Source: Terriglobia bacterium
GTDB taxonomy: Bacteria; Acidobacteriota; Terriglobia; Terriglobales; Acidobacteriaceae
Assembly: GCA_020073015.1 (NCBI GenBank)
Contig: JAIQFZ010000006.1
Location: forward strand, 148,246 to 212,245
DNA: 64,000 bases
Direction of reading: 5' to 3'
Shown here one piece after another: positions 1 through 9,795 of the stretch. The translations under genes and the position numbers were made by a program. Positions within the stretch are counted from its first letter, which is position 1; every line of letters begins with the position of its first letter. The notes below the pieces were generated by a model, which was given only the letters and a program-made list of their open reading frames with translations, had not been told where the DNA came from and searched no databases.

Positions 1-3000
1 CGGCCACCACCGACGCGTCGGGTGTGTACGACGTGCCCTTTGTGCAGCCGGGTGAATATTCCGTCAGTTTCGCGAAAGACAACTTCAAGACTTTCACTCG
101 CACCGGCATTGTGCTGCATGTAGAAACCATCACGGTGAATGGCGCGCTGGAAGTGGGCGCGGCATCAGAGAAGGTCTTGGTAACCGCTCCCATACCGCTC
201 GTGCAGACGGAATCTGGCGAAAAAAACACGACTCTCACGGCCGATTTCGTCAGTGCTGCCCCCAGCATCAATCGCAGCTGGCAGGACTTGTTTGCGGCCG
301 TGCCCGGAGTGAACCCCGGCAGCGGGGAAAACTCCAGCGGCTCAGGCATCGCGGTCAACGGCCAGGCACGTTACTTCTCCAATTGGCAGATTGACGGCGG
401 CATCGCCATGTTCGGGCAGTCCTCGAATCCCAATTATGTGGCTAACCCGACAGAGACGATTCAGGAAGTCAGCCTCAGCACGGCGAACTTCGGAGCCGAG
501 CACGGCAACGGCCTGTCGGTGTTCAACGTGATCACCAAGAGCGGAACTAACCGATTTCACGGTTCTGTGTATGAGTACATCGAGAACGATGCCCTGAACG
601 CAATGAACAAGTTCGCCCAACCGCCTCCGTTTCAGAAACCAGCGGTGCGATGGAACGAATACGGCTTTAACCTCGGCGGCCCCATCAAGAAAAATAAGGC
701 CTTCTTCTTCTTCAGCTATGAACGGAATCCCAGCCACAGTTTTGGCCCGGACATACGCTCCTACCCCACGACAGGGCCGCAGCCAAACGGAGGGCAGGGG
801 TTCCGCGAAGGAGACTTCTCGTCGCTCCTGGGGGCTCCAGCGTTCATGAACGATGGCAGTCCGATCATAAATCCCTGCACCGGAACACAGGTGCTGCAGG
901 GCCAGATCTACGACCCGCTCACCACACGGCCGGTCGGAGAGCAGATCTGTCGCGATCCATTTCCCGGAAACATCATTCCCCAGGACCGCTTCGATCCCGC
1001 CGCGGCGCAGATTCAGCAGTACTTTCCCATCCCGAACGTTCCGGGAGCGGGAAACGTAAATAATTATTACAGCGTTCAGTCGGGCTGGAACATCACAAAA
1101 CAGCTGATGTCGTGGATTAATGGGAAAGTGGATTACGACATCACTTCCAGGAACCGGGTGGCGGCTTCGCTGGGAGTGGTGAAGTTCGATCAGGCTCTGA
1201 CCGCACCCGCATGCGACATTAACTGCGCGCATTGGAAAGGCAATCAACCGCAGGGACAGATTACGGATGTATGGACGCTGAACCCGAATCTAGTGAATGA
1301 ATTTCGTTTTTCGCTCAGCCGCGCGTACGGAATCGCCGCGGTCGCAAGCCAAGGGAAGGGCTGGCCGGCCAAGCTAGGGCTGATCAATCCTGCGGGAGAT
1401 CTATTCCCCGAACTCTGGATCAACGGAAACCTGAATACCGACCTCGGGACCCCCGGCGCTCCCCCCGCGATTGACGTCGAGACCAGCTTTGTCGAGTCGG
1501 ATGTCGTTACATGGGTAAGGGGCAAGCACATCTTGAAGTTGGGTGGCGAATTCGACCGCTGGTGGGTGAACACCGGTTGGGGAACGGCAACCGAGGGCGG
1601 CTTCTGGTGGGGCGGAGTGTTCACGCAGAATCCTGCCGACCAGGCTTTAGCCGACAGCATACCCAGCGAGGGGGAAGGTTATGCCGATTTCCTTCTCGGC
1701 CTGCCAAATTCGTGGTGGATCTCCATCAACCCTGAAACCGGCGGGCGGATGTGGAGCACGCAAGCATTTGTGCAGGATGAATACAAGCTCAAGCCGAATC
1801 TGACTCTGACTCTCGGGTTGCGGTACGTCGCCCAGAGCGGATGGAGCGAAGTTCAGAACCGGATTTCCAGTTTCCAGCCTTCGATCACGAATCCCGCGGA
1901 TGGCTCGAAGGGCGCCATGTGGTACGGCGGTCAGAATGGGCACCGTGCCATGACGAACACCATCCCGGCTTTCTTTGCCCCGCGCGTGGGAGTGTCGTGG
2001 TCTCCCGGCAAAGACTGGGCGATTCGCGGTGGGTTCGGTCTCTACAACATCTTCGCCGGACAGAACACGATTGCCCCGGCGATAGCCTGGGGTCAGGGGT
2101 GGGTGCCGGCCGGTAACATGTGGTGTCCGGACTCGCCGCTTTTCCAACTCGGAAATCGAACTCCAAACTGGCAAGATGCAAGCGGTGGGACCAGTAATTG
2201 TTATTCCCCCAATCTTGGGATTGGGTCACCGCTGCCGATTTATCCCACCGATCAAAACCGCACTCCGGACCTGTTCAACGGCAACAACGTCAACTACACC
2301 CCATGGAACATGCCCATGGAGTACTACGCCGAGTACCAGTTTGACGTCCAGCACCAGTTCGCAAAGGGAATCGTTGTGGACCTCGGTTATGTAGGGAACC
2401 GGGGCGTCAATGTTCAACTGGGGAGGGACATCAACCAAATCCGGCTGACTGGGCCGGATGCAGGCACTAGACCGTATCCGAATTTTGCCCAGATCGACGC
2501 CTCAAAATTCGATGGCCGTGCCAACTACAACGCTCTACAGGTCATTGTCAAAAAGCAGTTCGCCCGCGGCCTGTCGTTTTCCGTGAACTATGCCTGGGCG
2601 AAGGCGCTGGATACGATGACCGGCGGCGGCTGGGGCGGTGCGGGCTCTTCCGAACGGTACGGACAGAATTATCAGAACGCATACGACATGAATGCGAACT
2701 ACGGTCCGGCAAGCAACGACATCCGCCATACTTTCAACGGGAGCGCGGTTTATAACCTTCCCTTTGGCAATGGAAAGCAATTCCTGAACCAGGGCGGGCT
2801 AGTCGACGCCATCGTCGGCGGCTGGGAACTCTCCTCGATTTTCCACGTGCGCAGCGGCGTGCCGACGACCGTAATCATGGGTTACGACGGAGCTGGCGTG
2901 GGATCGGGCCAGTGGCGGCCCAACGAAGTCGGCAACCCCCACAGTGGCACGTGTCCGAACGGCGCTTCGGTTGGAACCATCAATTGCTGGTTCAATACAT

Positions 3001-3281
3001 CCGCCTTCGCGACTCCGACCTCCGGTACCTTCGGCAACGTCGGACGAGATACGATCTACGGCCCGAACTGGCGGACGGTGGATTTGTCGTTGCTAAAGAA
3101 TTTCCCACTTAAGATGCTAGGCGAAGGTGGCAGTCTGCAGTTGAAATTAACCGCAACCGACGTGTTCAACCACCCAAACATCGGCCTGCCGAATACGAAC
3201 TACAGCGATGGCGCCTTCGGCACGATCAGCTATGCCAACACCAGCCGGCAGATGCAATTGGGAGCGAAGATCAGCTTTTAG
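1..3281 (+). CDS. TonB-dependent receptor, Oar-like (5' end outside window)
   Basis: Outer-membrane beta-barrel receptor of the Oar-like type, expected to import large or scarce substrates using TonB energy. The frame is open from base 3 to the left edge, so the N-terminus is missing and the GTG at 24 is not the real start. What is visible begins inside a carboxypeptidase-regulatory-like (Ig-like) domain (TDASGVYDVPFVQPGEYSVS). A plug-like part (VNGQARYFSNWQIDGG, EVSLSTANFGAEHGNG, FNVITKSGTNRFHGSVYEY) and a barrel ending in SRQMQLGAKISF with a terminal Phe follow. The 1092 visible residues fit the usual 1100-1200 of this group. The substrate is unknown. The secreted GH84 gene just downstream suggests glycan use, but that is inference. 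Confidence 0.93.
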   Translation, partial: ATTDASGVYDVPFVQPGEYSVSFAKDNFKTFTRTGIVLHVETITVNGALEVGAASEKVLVTAPIPLVQTESGEKNTTLTADFVSAAPSINRSWQDLFAAVPGVNPGSGENSSGSGIAVNGQARYFSNWQIDGGIAMFGQSSNPNYVANPTETIQEVSLSTANFGAEHGNGLSVFNVITKSGTNRFHGSVYEYIENDALNAMNKFAQPPPFQKPAVRWNEYGFNLGGPIKKNKAFFFFSYERNPSHSFGPDIRSYPTTGPQPNGGQGFREGDFSSLLGAPAFMNDGSPIINPCTGTQVLQGQIYDPLTTRPVGEQICRDPFPGNIIPQDRFDPAAAQIQQYFPIPNVPGAGNVNNYYSVQSGWNITKQLMSWINGKVDYDITSRNRVAASLGVVKFDQALTAPACDINCAHWKGNQPQGQITDVWTLNPNLVNEFRFSLSRAYGIAAVASQGKGWPAKLGLINPAGDLFPELWINGNLNTDLGTPGAPPAIDVETSFVESDVVTWVRGKHILKLGGEFDRWWVNTGWGTATEGGFWWGGVFTQNPADQALADSIPSEGEGYADFLLGLPNSWWISINPETGGRMWSTQAFVQDEYKLKPNLTLTLGLRYVAQSGWSEVQNRISSFQPSITNPADGSKGAMWYGGQNGHRAMTNTIPAFFAPRVGVSWSPGKDWAIRGGFGLYNIFAGQNTIAPAIAWGQGWVPAGNMWCPDSPLFQLGNRTPNWQDASGGTSNCYSPNLGIGSPLPIYPTDQNRTPDLFNGNNVNYTPWNMPMEYYAEYQFDVQHQFAKGIVVDLGYVGNRGVNVQLGRDINQIRLTGPDAGTRPYPNFAQIDASKFDGRANYNALQVIVKKQFARGLSFSVNYAWAKALDTMTGGGWGGAGSSERYGQNYQNAYDMNANYGPASNDIRHTFNGSAVYNLPFGNGKQFLNQGGLVDAIVGGWELSSIFHVRSGVPTTVIMGYDGAGVGSGQWRPNEVGNPHSGTCPNGASVGTINCWFNTSAFATPTSGTFGNVGRDTIYGPNWRTVDLSLLKNFPLKMLGEGGSLQLKLTATDVFNHPNIGLPNTNYSDGAFGTISYANTSRQMQLGAKISF

Positions 3282-3363
3282 GCAGACCACCGTCGCCGAT
3301 CTGCCGTAAGGTGGGGTGACATCGACAGATGACGCCCCTGCCTCCCCTTCGAGGTCCGAGCCC

Positions 3364-5811
3364 ATGTTCCCACGAAGAACGAACATGACATCTGCGATGC
3401 GAGTGTTCCTGGCACTGGTTCTGCTGACCTTGATCCCGTGCTTCTCCGCCGGGCAGGCGCATTCCATCTGGACGGTTGTTTCCGCCACCCAAATCGACAG
3501 CAGAATTCAGCGCCAGTTGAAAAGGTTGGCGACCGAGCATCATGCCTCGGTTCGCTTTTCCCGTCAGGCCCCACACTACGATGAGCGCCTGACACGCTCC
3601 GGGAATCTGGTGCTCGAATTCAGGGCTCCGCAAGATCCTGTTGCTTTCCTGGCAGACCTGAAACAAGCCACGCGCGGATCGGCAGTCGAAGTAACCAGGC
3701 AACGGGCAAACGAAGGTTACATACTGCAAAGCACTTCCTCGCACGGCTCGGTGCCTTCTGGTGTTCATATCGAAGCGGCGACTGCTGCCGGGCTTCATCT
3801 CGCGCTGCTCCGGATTCCCGATCTGCTGGTCATTCCGCCTGCCAATCTCTCCCGAGATCTGGTTCCACTGCCGCAAGCCGTGCATCTGAAAAGGAACGGC
3901 ACGGAAGCAGTCCTCGCAGACTATCCGTCGTTTCCTTCCCGCGGAGTCGTGGAAGGATTTTACGGACACCCTTGGAGCCACGACGACCGTCTCGACATCC
4001 TGCGTTTTGAGGGACAGCACGGGATGAACCTCTACATCTATGCGCCCAAGGACGATCCCTATCACCGCAAGCTCTGGCGCGAGCCGTATCCCCCGGAACA
4101 GATGAAGCGTTTAAGCGAACTTGCAGACACCGCGAAGGAAAACTTCGTTGACTTCACCTTCGCCATCAGCCCGGGCCTTTCGATGACTTACTCCAGTGAC
4201 GCCGAGTTTCAGACTCTGACCAGGAAACTGGACAGCGTCAGCCACCTGGGGGTCACCAGTTTCGCGTTGTTCCTGGACGATGTCCCGCAAGAATTAGTCC
4301 ACCTCGAGGACCGGGAACGTTTCAAAACGCTAGCTCAGGCCCACCTCTACCTGATCAACCGCTTATACGATCATCTCAAATCGCTCTCGCCACAAAACCG
4401 TCTCATGGTCTGTCCGACCACTTACACCAACGAGTGGGGTGATCGGGAGTACATCAAGGACCTGGGGGCCGGGGTGAATCCCGATGTTCCGATGAATTGG
4501 ACCGGGACGGAAGTCATCCCGAAGAAAATCACGGTGGCGGAAGCTGCCGAATGGGGTCGGTATCTCCACCGAAAGCCCCTGGTTTGGGACAACCTCCTGG
4601 CCAACGATGGTCATCCCTCGTGGCTGATCCTCGATCCGGTGCGGGAGCGGGAAACGAATCTCTTCTCGGCTGTCGCGGGACTGTTTTCCAACCCGATGTC
4701 CCAGGCGCACGCATCCATGATTCCGCTCCAGACCCTGGCGGATTACCTGTGGAATCCCGTGACTTACGATCCTGACAAATCTCACCGCCACGCCATCATC
4801 AGCCAGTACGGCAAGAACGCGGAGGCGGCACTGGCTCCGTTGTTGCAGATTTTTGCGGGAGACGCGCAGGCTTCGCTGTTTGCATCCATCCTCGAAGAGC
4901 GGTGGTCCCCCGTTGACGTTCCCGCGGTCGAGTCGGAAATATCCCGTTTGAGATCGGTCGTGACCTCGCTGCAAAGCCAGCCGGGCTTCGAGAAGCTGGC
5001 GCCGGAAATCTCTCCCATTCCCGATCTGCTCCAGGAACAGCTCAAACGCATTTCAGCGGATTCCGCCTTCAAGCACCTGCCGGCAGGGAAAATTCAGTGG
5101 GATCGGGAACAGGATATTTTACGGGCCTCCTATCTGCCGGCCAGTCCCGTGCTGGATGGCGATTTTGCAAAGTGGGAATCCGGCAGCGTCCACCAGCTAA
5201 ACCGGCGTTCCCAAATTATGGATGGCGAAGATCTGTGGCAAGGAACATCTCAGTTCTCTGCCCGAATCGCCCTCGCCTGGGACGACACGAACCTCTATTT
5301 TGGTGTCGATGTCACCGATCCGCAGCTTTACCAGCCCTTCTCGGGACGGGAGATCCTGAAAGGCAGTGCATTGCGCCTGGTCGTGGACACAACCCTGCCG
5401 ATCGCCGTCAAGCCAGGAAGGCCGGCCGGAGTGTTCGATTTGTATGTGAGCCCCGGTAACTTCGCCGATGTAAGACCCAGTATCTACTGCAATGAGGACT
5501 TCTTTCCGCCGCGCTCCCGCCCGCACAACTACAACCAGGAGATCACGGCGGTGTGGAGAAAAACTCCGTCCGGCTTTTCCGGCGATATCGCCATCCCAGC
5601 GAGTTTTTTCGAGCGCGAAGGTTTTGTCCCGGCACAAGAGGTAGCGCTGAGCTTTGGGGTGCAGAAAACGTTTCCGAGCGAAGACCCGTTCGACGACTAT
5701 CAGGAACAGATCGTCTTCAGTTCAAAAGAGAGCAAACTGTTTCCCGTGGAACCGCAAAGCCCAGCAACCCTTCAGCGAATGGTCCTGGAGGGCGCAGCGG
5801 ATCGCCAGTAA
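3364..5811 (+). CDS. Secreted GH84 beta-N-acetylglucosaminidase with C-terminal carbohydrate-binding-like domain
   Basis: Family 84 glycoside hydrolases remove beta-linked N-acetylglucosamine by substrate-assisted catalysis. The GH84 signature RGVVEGFYGHPW lies near residue 193, YAPKDDPYHR follows, and the catalytic Asp pair is in FALFLDDVPQ near 304. The last 220 residues (PVLDGDFAKWE, ARIALAWDDTNLYFGVDV) resemble a CBM9/DOMON-type sugar-binding module. ATG 3364 is chosen because GAGG lies about 9 bases upstream and a signal peptide follows (MRVFLALVLLTLIPCFSAG). GTG 3316 and ATG 3385 or 3397 are alternatives. The gene lies 82 bases after the TonB receptor on the same strand, so the two may be co-expressed for amino-sugar polymer use. 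Confidence 0.9.
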   Translation: MFPRRTNMTSAMRVFLALVLLTLIPCFSAGQAHSIWTVVSATQIDSRIQRQLKRLATEHHASVRFSRQAPHYDERLTRSGNLVLEFRAPQDPVAFLADLKQATRGSAVEVTRQRANEGYILQSTSSHGSVPSGVHIEAATAAGLHLALLRIPDLLVIPPANLSRDLVPLPQAVHLKRNGTEAVLADYPSFPSRGVVEGFYGHPWSHDDRLDILRFEGQHGMNLYIYAPKDDPYHRKLWREPYPPEQMKRLSELADTAKENFVDFTFAISPGLSMTYSSDAEFQTLTRKLDSVSHLGVTSFALFLDDVPQELVHLEDRERFKTLAQAHLYLINRLYDHLKSLSPQNRLMVCPTTYTNEWGDREYIKDLGAGVNPDVPMNWTGTEVIPKKITVAEAAEWGRYLHRKPLVWDNLLANDGHPSWLILDPVRERETNLFSAVAGLFSNPMSQAHASMIPLQTLADYLWNPVTYDPDKSHRHAIISQYGKNAEAALAPLLQIFAGDAQASLFASILEERWSPVDVPAVESEISRLRSVVTSLQSQPGFEKLAPEISPIPDLLQEQLKRISADSAFKHLPAGKIQWDREQDILRASYLPASPVLDGDFAKWESGSVHQLNRRSQIMDGEDLWQGTSQFSARIALAWDDTNLYFGVDVTDPQLYQPFSGREILKGSALRLVVDTTLPIAVKPGRPAGVFDLYVSPGNFADVRPSIYCNEDFFPPRSRPHNYNQEITAVWRKTPSGFSGDIAIPASFFEREGFVPAQEVALSFGVQKTFPSEDPFDDYQEQIVFSSKESKLFPVEPQSPATLQRMVLEGAADRQ

Positions 5812-5925
5812 GGAGCCGGACACAACAGTCCCTGCAACCTGCCACTCGTAGAAATATCTCTGGATCGAACGATTGAGTCCCCCCAGGCGATGGAGACGAA
5901 CCGCCCGCAGCGACCATTTCCGTAG

Positions 5926-7089
5926 TTACCCATGGCGCAAGAGCAGACCCGCCATGGCGGCACATGCGATGAGGGCGGGCTCGGGCACCTTCCAGCGAAA
6001 GAGCACCGCCAGACTCACAGCACAGATCAGAATCGTAGGCAGATCATACACGGAGCGGCGCGCAAGAACGATCACCGCACCCGCAATCGCTCCGGTGGCT
6101 GCCGCGGTGACGCCTCGCACGAAGGCATTCAACTGCGGGTTCTTCGCCCATCGTTTGTAGGAAGGCGCCAGCAGTACCACAACAAGGTAGACGGGCAGGA
6201 AGATCGCGAGCGCTGCGGCCGTCGCCCCGCTAACACCTGCGACCAGGTAACCGATAAAAGCAACGGTGATGACCACCGGTCCGGGCGTGATCATCGCCAC
6301 CGCGACCGCGTCGACAAACTGATGGTCGGTCAGCCAATGATGCCCTTGCACTACGCCACCATAGAGAAATGGCACAACCGCGAGTCCGCTGCCGAAGACG
6401 AACATCCCGGCCTTCGCAAAGTAGACAAAGATCTGCAACAGCGTACCACTTGCCCCGAACGCTCCGAGTGTTACCGGCGTGAACAGGGAAGGCACCGTAC
6501 TTCTGGCTTGCAATCGGCTGGGAAGCGCCTTAGCCAGCAAGTTGGCCACCCCGCCCAGCAGAAACAGCCAGATGATCTCCTGCGAAGTCCAGGCCGTGGA
6601 GACCGCTAACACCGCGAAGATTCCCCACAGCAACTTGTCTTTCGCGAGTGTGAGCCGGGTGAGCTTGAAGGCGGACCGGGCAATGATCCCGATCACGGCG
6701 GCGCCGATTCCGTAGAACATCCCCTGCATCCAGGGCAAGCCGCCAAAGCGAACATAGGCCGCCGCCAGTCCCAGAACCATCAAGAACGATGGCAAGACGA
6801 AGGCCGTGCCTACGGCAGTAACTCCGACGACGCCCCCACGAATATAGCCGAGGTAAATCGCGAGTTGAGCCGCTAAAGGGCCGGGCGCGAGCTGCGCCAG
6901 GGCGAGACCCTCAACGTAGTCTTCCTTGCGGACCCAGCCGCGATCATCCACCAGGTCTTGCTGCATGTGTCCAGCCAGGGCGATGGGGCCGCCGAATCCC
7001 ACCGTTCCCAAACGCAGGAAATACCCGACAAATCGAGGGAGTGAGACGCTCGTTGTCTCGTGCTCGGCGCAGTTGAACTCTGTTTTCAT
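5926..7089 (-). CDS. chrA: Chromate transporter ChrA
   Basis: CHR-family inner-membrane transporter that exports chromate. It shows the family motif GYFLRLGTVGFGGPIALAGH at the N-terminus, then APGPLAAQLAIYLGY, and repeats the pattern in the second half (FGSGLAVVPFLYGGVV, AMITPGPVVITVAFIGYL). This is the two-domain long form with about ten membrane segments; 387 residues is the usual length. It is the last gene of the minus-strand chr operon and its ATG overlaps the TGA of the DUF1259 gene by four bases (ATGA), implying translational coupling. Together with ChrB upstream this makes chromate resistance a well-supported function. Confidence 0.95.
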   Translation of the reverse strand: MKTEFNCAEHETTSVSLPRFVGYFLRLGTVGFGGPIALAGHMQQDLVDDRGWVRKEDYVEGLALAQLAPGPLAAQLAIYLGYIRGGVVGVTAVGTAFVLPSFLMVLGLAAAYVRFGGLPWMQGMFYGIGAAVIGIIARSAFKLTRLTLAKDKLLWGIFAVLAVSTAWTSQEIIWLFLLGGVANLLAKALPSRLQARSTVPSLFTPVTLGAFGASGTLLQIFVYFAKAGMFVFGSGLAVVPFLYGGVVQGHHWLTDHQFVDAVAVAMITPGPVVITVAFIGYLVAGVSGATAAALAIFLPVYLVVVLLAPSYKRWAKNPQLNAFVRGVTAAATGAIAGAVIVLARRSVYDLPTILICAVSLAVLFRWKVPEPALIACAAMAGLLLRHG

Positions 7090-8018
7090 CTGGCTGAGTT
7101 GGTATTGTCGAGCGCCGCTCGCAGTCCCTTGGCCAGCTTCAGCGCGTCGTCATTTGCCCAAAAGTGCATGAAGAACAGGCGTGGCTCCTCCATCAGCATG
7201 TGACTGTGCAGCGCAGTGACGGCGATTCCATTCTGCCGCAGCGCTTTGATCACCGGATTGACCTCACTCCCTAGCAGCACGAAATCTCCCGTGATTGCCG
7301 CTTTGCCACCACCGGTCGGTTGGAAATTCAAGGCGGTCGCCACGCCCATCGAAGGGGGAACTGTCATGCCCGAATCCGTGATGGTCTCCGACCTGGGAAC
7401 TGCAATCTGAAGCACCCCACCATTGACCTTCCCTTCGTGCCACAGAATGTGTTCAACCTGCTTCTGGTCGAAGCCCAAGTCGGACGCGGTCTGGGGCGCC
7501 GCACCGGTATCCGGGCCCGGCGTTTTCGTCAGAGCCACTGCATCATGGATCGCTTTTGCCATCTGCACCGGATCACCATGACTGGCAATGTGCATGTACA
7601 TCACACGGGGCGATTCCCCAATCAGGTGATTGTGAACCGCCGATTCGTGGATGCCGCCCTCCTGAAGCTTCATCATTACCGGTTCGACCTCGTCCTCGGT
7701 GAGAACCAGATCGCCCATCACCATGGCCGCAGTGCCGTCCCGCTTAAATGCCGCCCATGAGCCTAGAGCGAAACCCGGCTTGATGTCGACTCCCTGGAGC
7801 GTCACGTGCAGGTCTTTTCTTGGCATGCCAAACTTGATCACGTCACCGGGCTGCATTTGCCCGGGGCGGCCCATCGCGTCCTCGACCGGCCTCCAGTTGC
7901 TGGGCGTCTGCCCGTTCGCCTGAGTTCCGCAGAGCAGGGAAGCGATGGCAACAACCGCGATTGCGAGCATGCTCAAGGTTCGGGCAGACAGATTGTTTTG
8001 TGGAACGGTGGTACGCAT
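7086..8018 (-). CDS. Secreted protein with two DUF1259 (LppY/LpqO) domains
   Basis: A signal peptide (SMLAIAVVAIASLLCGTQA) is followed by two homologous DUF1259 modules, roughly residues 40-165 and 175-305. Each contains an HxH pattern (VHNHLIGESPRVMYMHI and LHSHMLMEEPRLFFMHF) that looks able to bind a metal; this is seen in the sequence, but the biochemical role is not established. The gene sits between the ornithine cyclodeaminase-like gene (20 bases away) and chrA (4-base overlap), so it belongs to the chromate operon and acts outside the cytoplasm. ATG 8018 is preferred. A GTG at 8024 is possible because GGAG lies between the usual distances of both. Confidence 0.85.
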   Translation of the reverse strand: MRTTVPQNNLSARTLSMLAIAVVAIASLLCGTQANGQTPSNWRPVEDAMGRPGQMQPGDVIKFGMPRKDLHVTLQGVDIKPGFALGSWAAFKRDGTAAMVMGDLVLTEDEVEPVMMKLQEGGIHESAVHNHLIGESPRVMYMHIASHGDPVQMAKAIHDAVALTKTPGPDTGAAPQTASDLGFDQKQVEHILWHEGKVNGGVLQIAVPRSETITDSGMTVPPSMGVATALNFQPTGGGKAAITGDFVLLGSEVNPVIKALRQNGIAVTALHSHMLMEEPRLFFMHFWANDDALKLAKGLRAALDNTNSAR

Positions 8019-8038
8019 TGTCACAGTTCTCCTTTTCC

Positions 8039-9034
8039 TCAGGCTGCAAAGTTCAGTCGAACGCCAGCCCCCAGCCGCTCGGCTTTCTCATACAAAATGG
8101 CTGCCGCAGCCACGTCTTGCAGCGCCATTCCTGTGCTGTCGAAGATGATGATTTCTTTTTGCGATTCGCGGCCTGGCCTCTTTCCGGCCACGACCTCACT
8201 CAGCTCTGCATGCACATCGGCTCGGGTCACGACACCCGCCTGCAAGGCATGGTGCAAGTCTCCCATCACGGCACACTGTTCGAGGATGTCGACCACGATC
8301 TTGCTCTCTGCCATCAGCAAGGGATGGAGTTCCTGCTTATGAGGGTTGTCCGCTCCCACGGCGGAAATGAATGTTCCAGGCCTTACGTCGCTTAGCCCCA
8401 GCAATGGCTGTTGTGATGTGGTGCAGGTAACACAGATATCGCTCTGTTGGACTGCCGCCGCGAGGTCAAGCACCGGAGTTATCGAGAGGTGCAAATCCGA
8501 CGCGAGTTCATGCGCAAACCGCTGCGCTTGTTCTGCGCTCTTGTCATAAGCGAACGCAGTCCGGAGTTGGCGGACGCGGGAGATCGCCTTTAGCTGAGCA
8601 CGTCCCTGGTTACCGCAGCCGCAAACGGTCGCGATCCGCGAATCCGGCCGCGCCAGATATTTTGCCGCTACTGCGGTCGCTGCACCCGTCCGCAGCGAGG
8701 TGATGTCCCGGGAGTCCATGACCGCCAGCGGAGTGCCGTTCTCGGCGTCGCAGAGAACGATAACTCCTTGAATGGTTGGCCGACCGAAACGAGCGCTGTT
8801 TTCCGGGAAGTTCCCATTCATCTTGGCCGCGAAGTACCGCCGGTCCAGGTCGAGCCAGCCAGCCTTGATGTGAAATCCGCCGTCCGACGAGTGCATGCTC
8901 AGCACGGCCGGAGGCTCAGCCTTGCCTTCTCCATAGAGGCGGAACGCGTGCTCCACCGCCGCGATGCATTCGTCGAGCGTCAACAGACTCTGAACCTCTC
9001 GCGGCGTCAGGAACAGGAGTTCTTCCGACCTCAT
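8039..9034 (-). CDS. Ornithine cyclodeaminase / mu-crystallin family protein
   Basis: NAD(P)-binding protein of the ornithine cyclodeaminase, alanine dehydrogenase and mu-crystallin family. Hallmarks are the N-terminal LTLDECIAAVEHAFRLYGEG, the middle motif MDSRDITSLRTGAATAVAAK and a Rossmann turn VCGCGNQGRAQLKA near residue 140. The length of 331 residues is typical. Family members either deaminate and cyclise ornithine or reduce cyclic imines and keto acids; the sequence does not say which. The ATG overlaps the stop of the peptidase E gene by four bases, placing it firmly in the chr operon. That is an unusual setting and its contribution to chromate tolerance is unknown. Confidence 0.88.
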   Translation of the reverse strand: MRSEELLFLTPREVQSLLTLDECIAAVEHAFRLYGEGKAEPPAVLSMHSSDGGFHIKAGWLDLDRRYFAAKMNGNFPENSARFGRPTIQGVIVLCDAENGTPLAVMDSRDITSLRTGAATAVAAKYLARPDSRIATVCGCGNQGRAQLKAISRVRQLRTAFAYDKSAEQAQRFAHELASDLHLSITPVLDLAAAVQQSDICVTCTTSQQPLLGLSDVRPGTFISAVGADNPHKQELHPLLMAESKIVVDILEQCAVMGDLHHALQAGVVTRADVHAELSEVVAGKRPGRESQKEIIIFDSTGMALQDVAAAAILYEKAERLGAGVRLNFAA

Positions 9035-9780
9035 GCGACCCTTCCCGCCAAAGAAAGGGTTTCCTCCAGCAGTGCTCGCAGATTGGAGCCGGGTGCGGCT
9101 TCGACCGGCTTTTCGCCACGCCGGAAGATGCGCGCCGTATGCGGCCCCTTCAACAGAACGACTCCCTCCTGTACGCGCAACATCGAGCCCTCCCGCAAAC
9201 CAACCACCGGCGCCTCGTTTTCTTCCAGGAACTGCGTGATCCGTTCTTCCTGTGTTTCTCCCATGTGCGTGGAGGAGGGGTCAGGGTCGAGGTAGTGGGG
9301 ACTGATCTGGAAGGGTACTAAGCCCAGGGCCTCGAATGACGAAGGTTGTACCACCGGCATGTCCTTGGTTGTTTTCAGGCTCGGACAAGCCACGATCGAA
9401 CCAGCGCTGGACCCGATGTAGGGGACACCCGCTGCTACGCGCCGCCGAATCGGCCCCAGCAAGTCGTGGTCATAAAGGCCTTTCAGCAGCCGGAACGTAT
9501 TCCCACCGCCAACAAATATGCTCTCCGCTTCATCGATGGCTCGCGGCATGTTCGAGATATCATGAATGGAGATGAGTGAGAGGCCCATATTGCGAAAACG
9601 TTCCCGGGCCTTTGCCGCGTACGCCCCGCGGTCACGGACGGCGTATGGAACGAATAGCACGCTGGTTCCACTTCCGACAACGTCTCGAATCTCGCTTTCC
9701 GCATGATCCAGGTAGCCGCTGCCGTGCAAGGTCGAGTTGCTGATCAGTAGCAAGCGTCTGCCATCATCCATATTCACCAT
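9031..9780 (-). CDS. pepE: Peptidase E-like serine dipeptidase (family S51)
   Basis: Cytoplasmic family S51 peptidase; characterised PepE cleaves Asp-X dipeptides. The nucleophile elbow is PYIGSSAGSIVACP, with a glutamine amidotransferase-like fold upstream (LLLISNSTLHGSGYLDHAE, IFVGGGNTFRLLKGLYD). The region FQISPHYLDPDP holds the expected His. The 249-residue length fits the 230-250 of the family. A strong GGAGGTG lies just before the ATG at 9780. It is 15 bases downstream of chrB and overlaps the next gene, so it is the second gene of the chr operon. The partnership with chromate genes is not explained by known PepE function. Confidence 0.88.
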   Translation of the reverse strand: MVNMDDGRRLLLISNSTLHGSGYLDHAESEIRDVVGSGTSVLFVPYAVRDRGAYAAKARERFRNMGLSLISIHDISNMPRAIDEAESIFVGGGNTFRLLKGLYDHDLLGPIRRRVAAGVPYIGSSAGSIVACPSLKTTKDMPVVQPSSFEALGLVPFQISPHYLDPDPSSTHMGETQEERITQFLEENEAPVVGLREGSMLRVQEGVVLLKGPHTARIFRRGEKPVEAAPGSNLRALLEETLSLAGRVA

Positions 9781-9795
9781 CGCACCTCCAGAGGC

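Noticed and set aside
24..26. GTG at 24 as start of the TonB receptor
   Set aside because: The frame is open to base 3 and the residues before the GTG continue the carboxypeptidase-regulatory-like domain.
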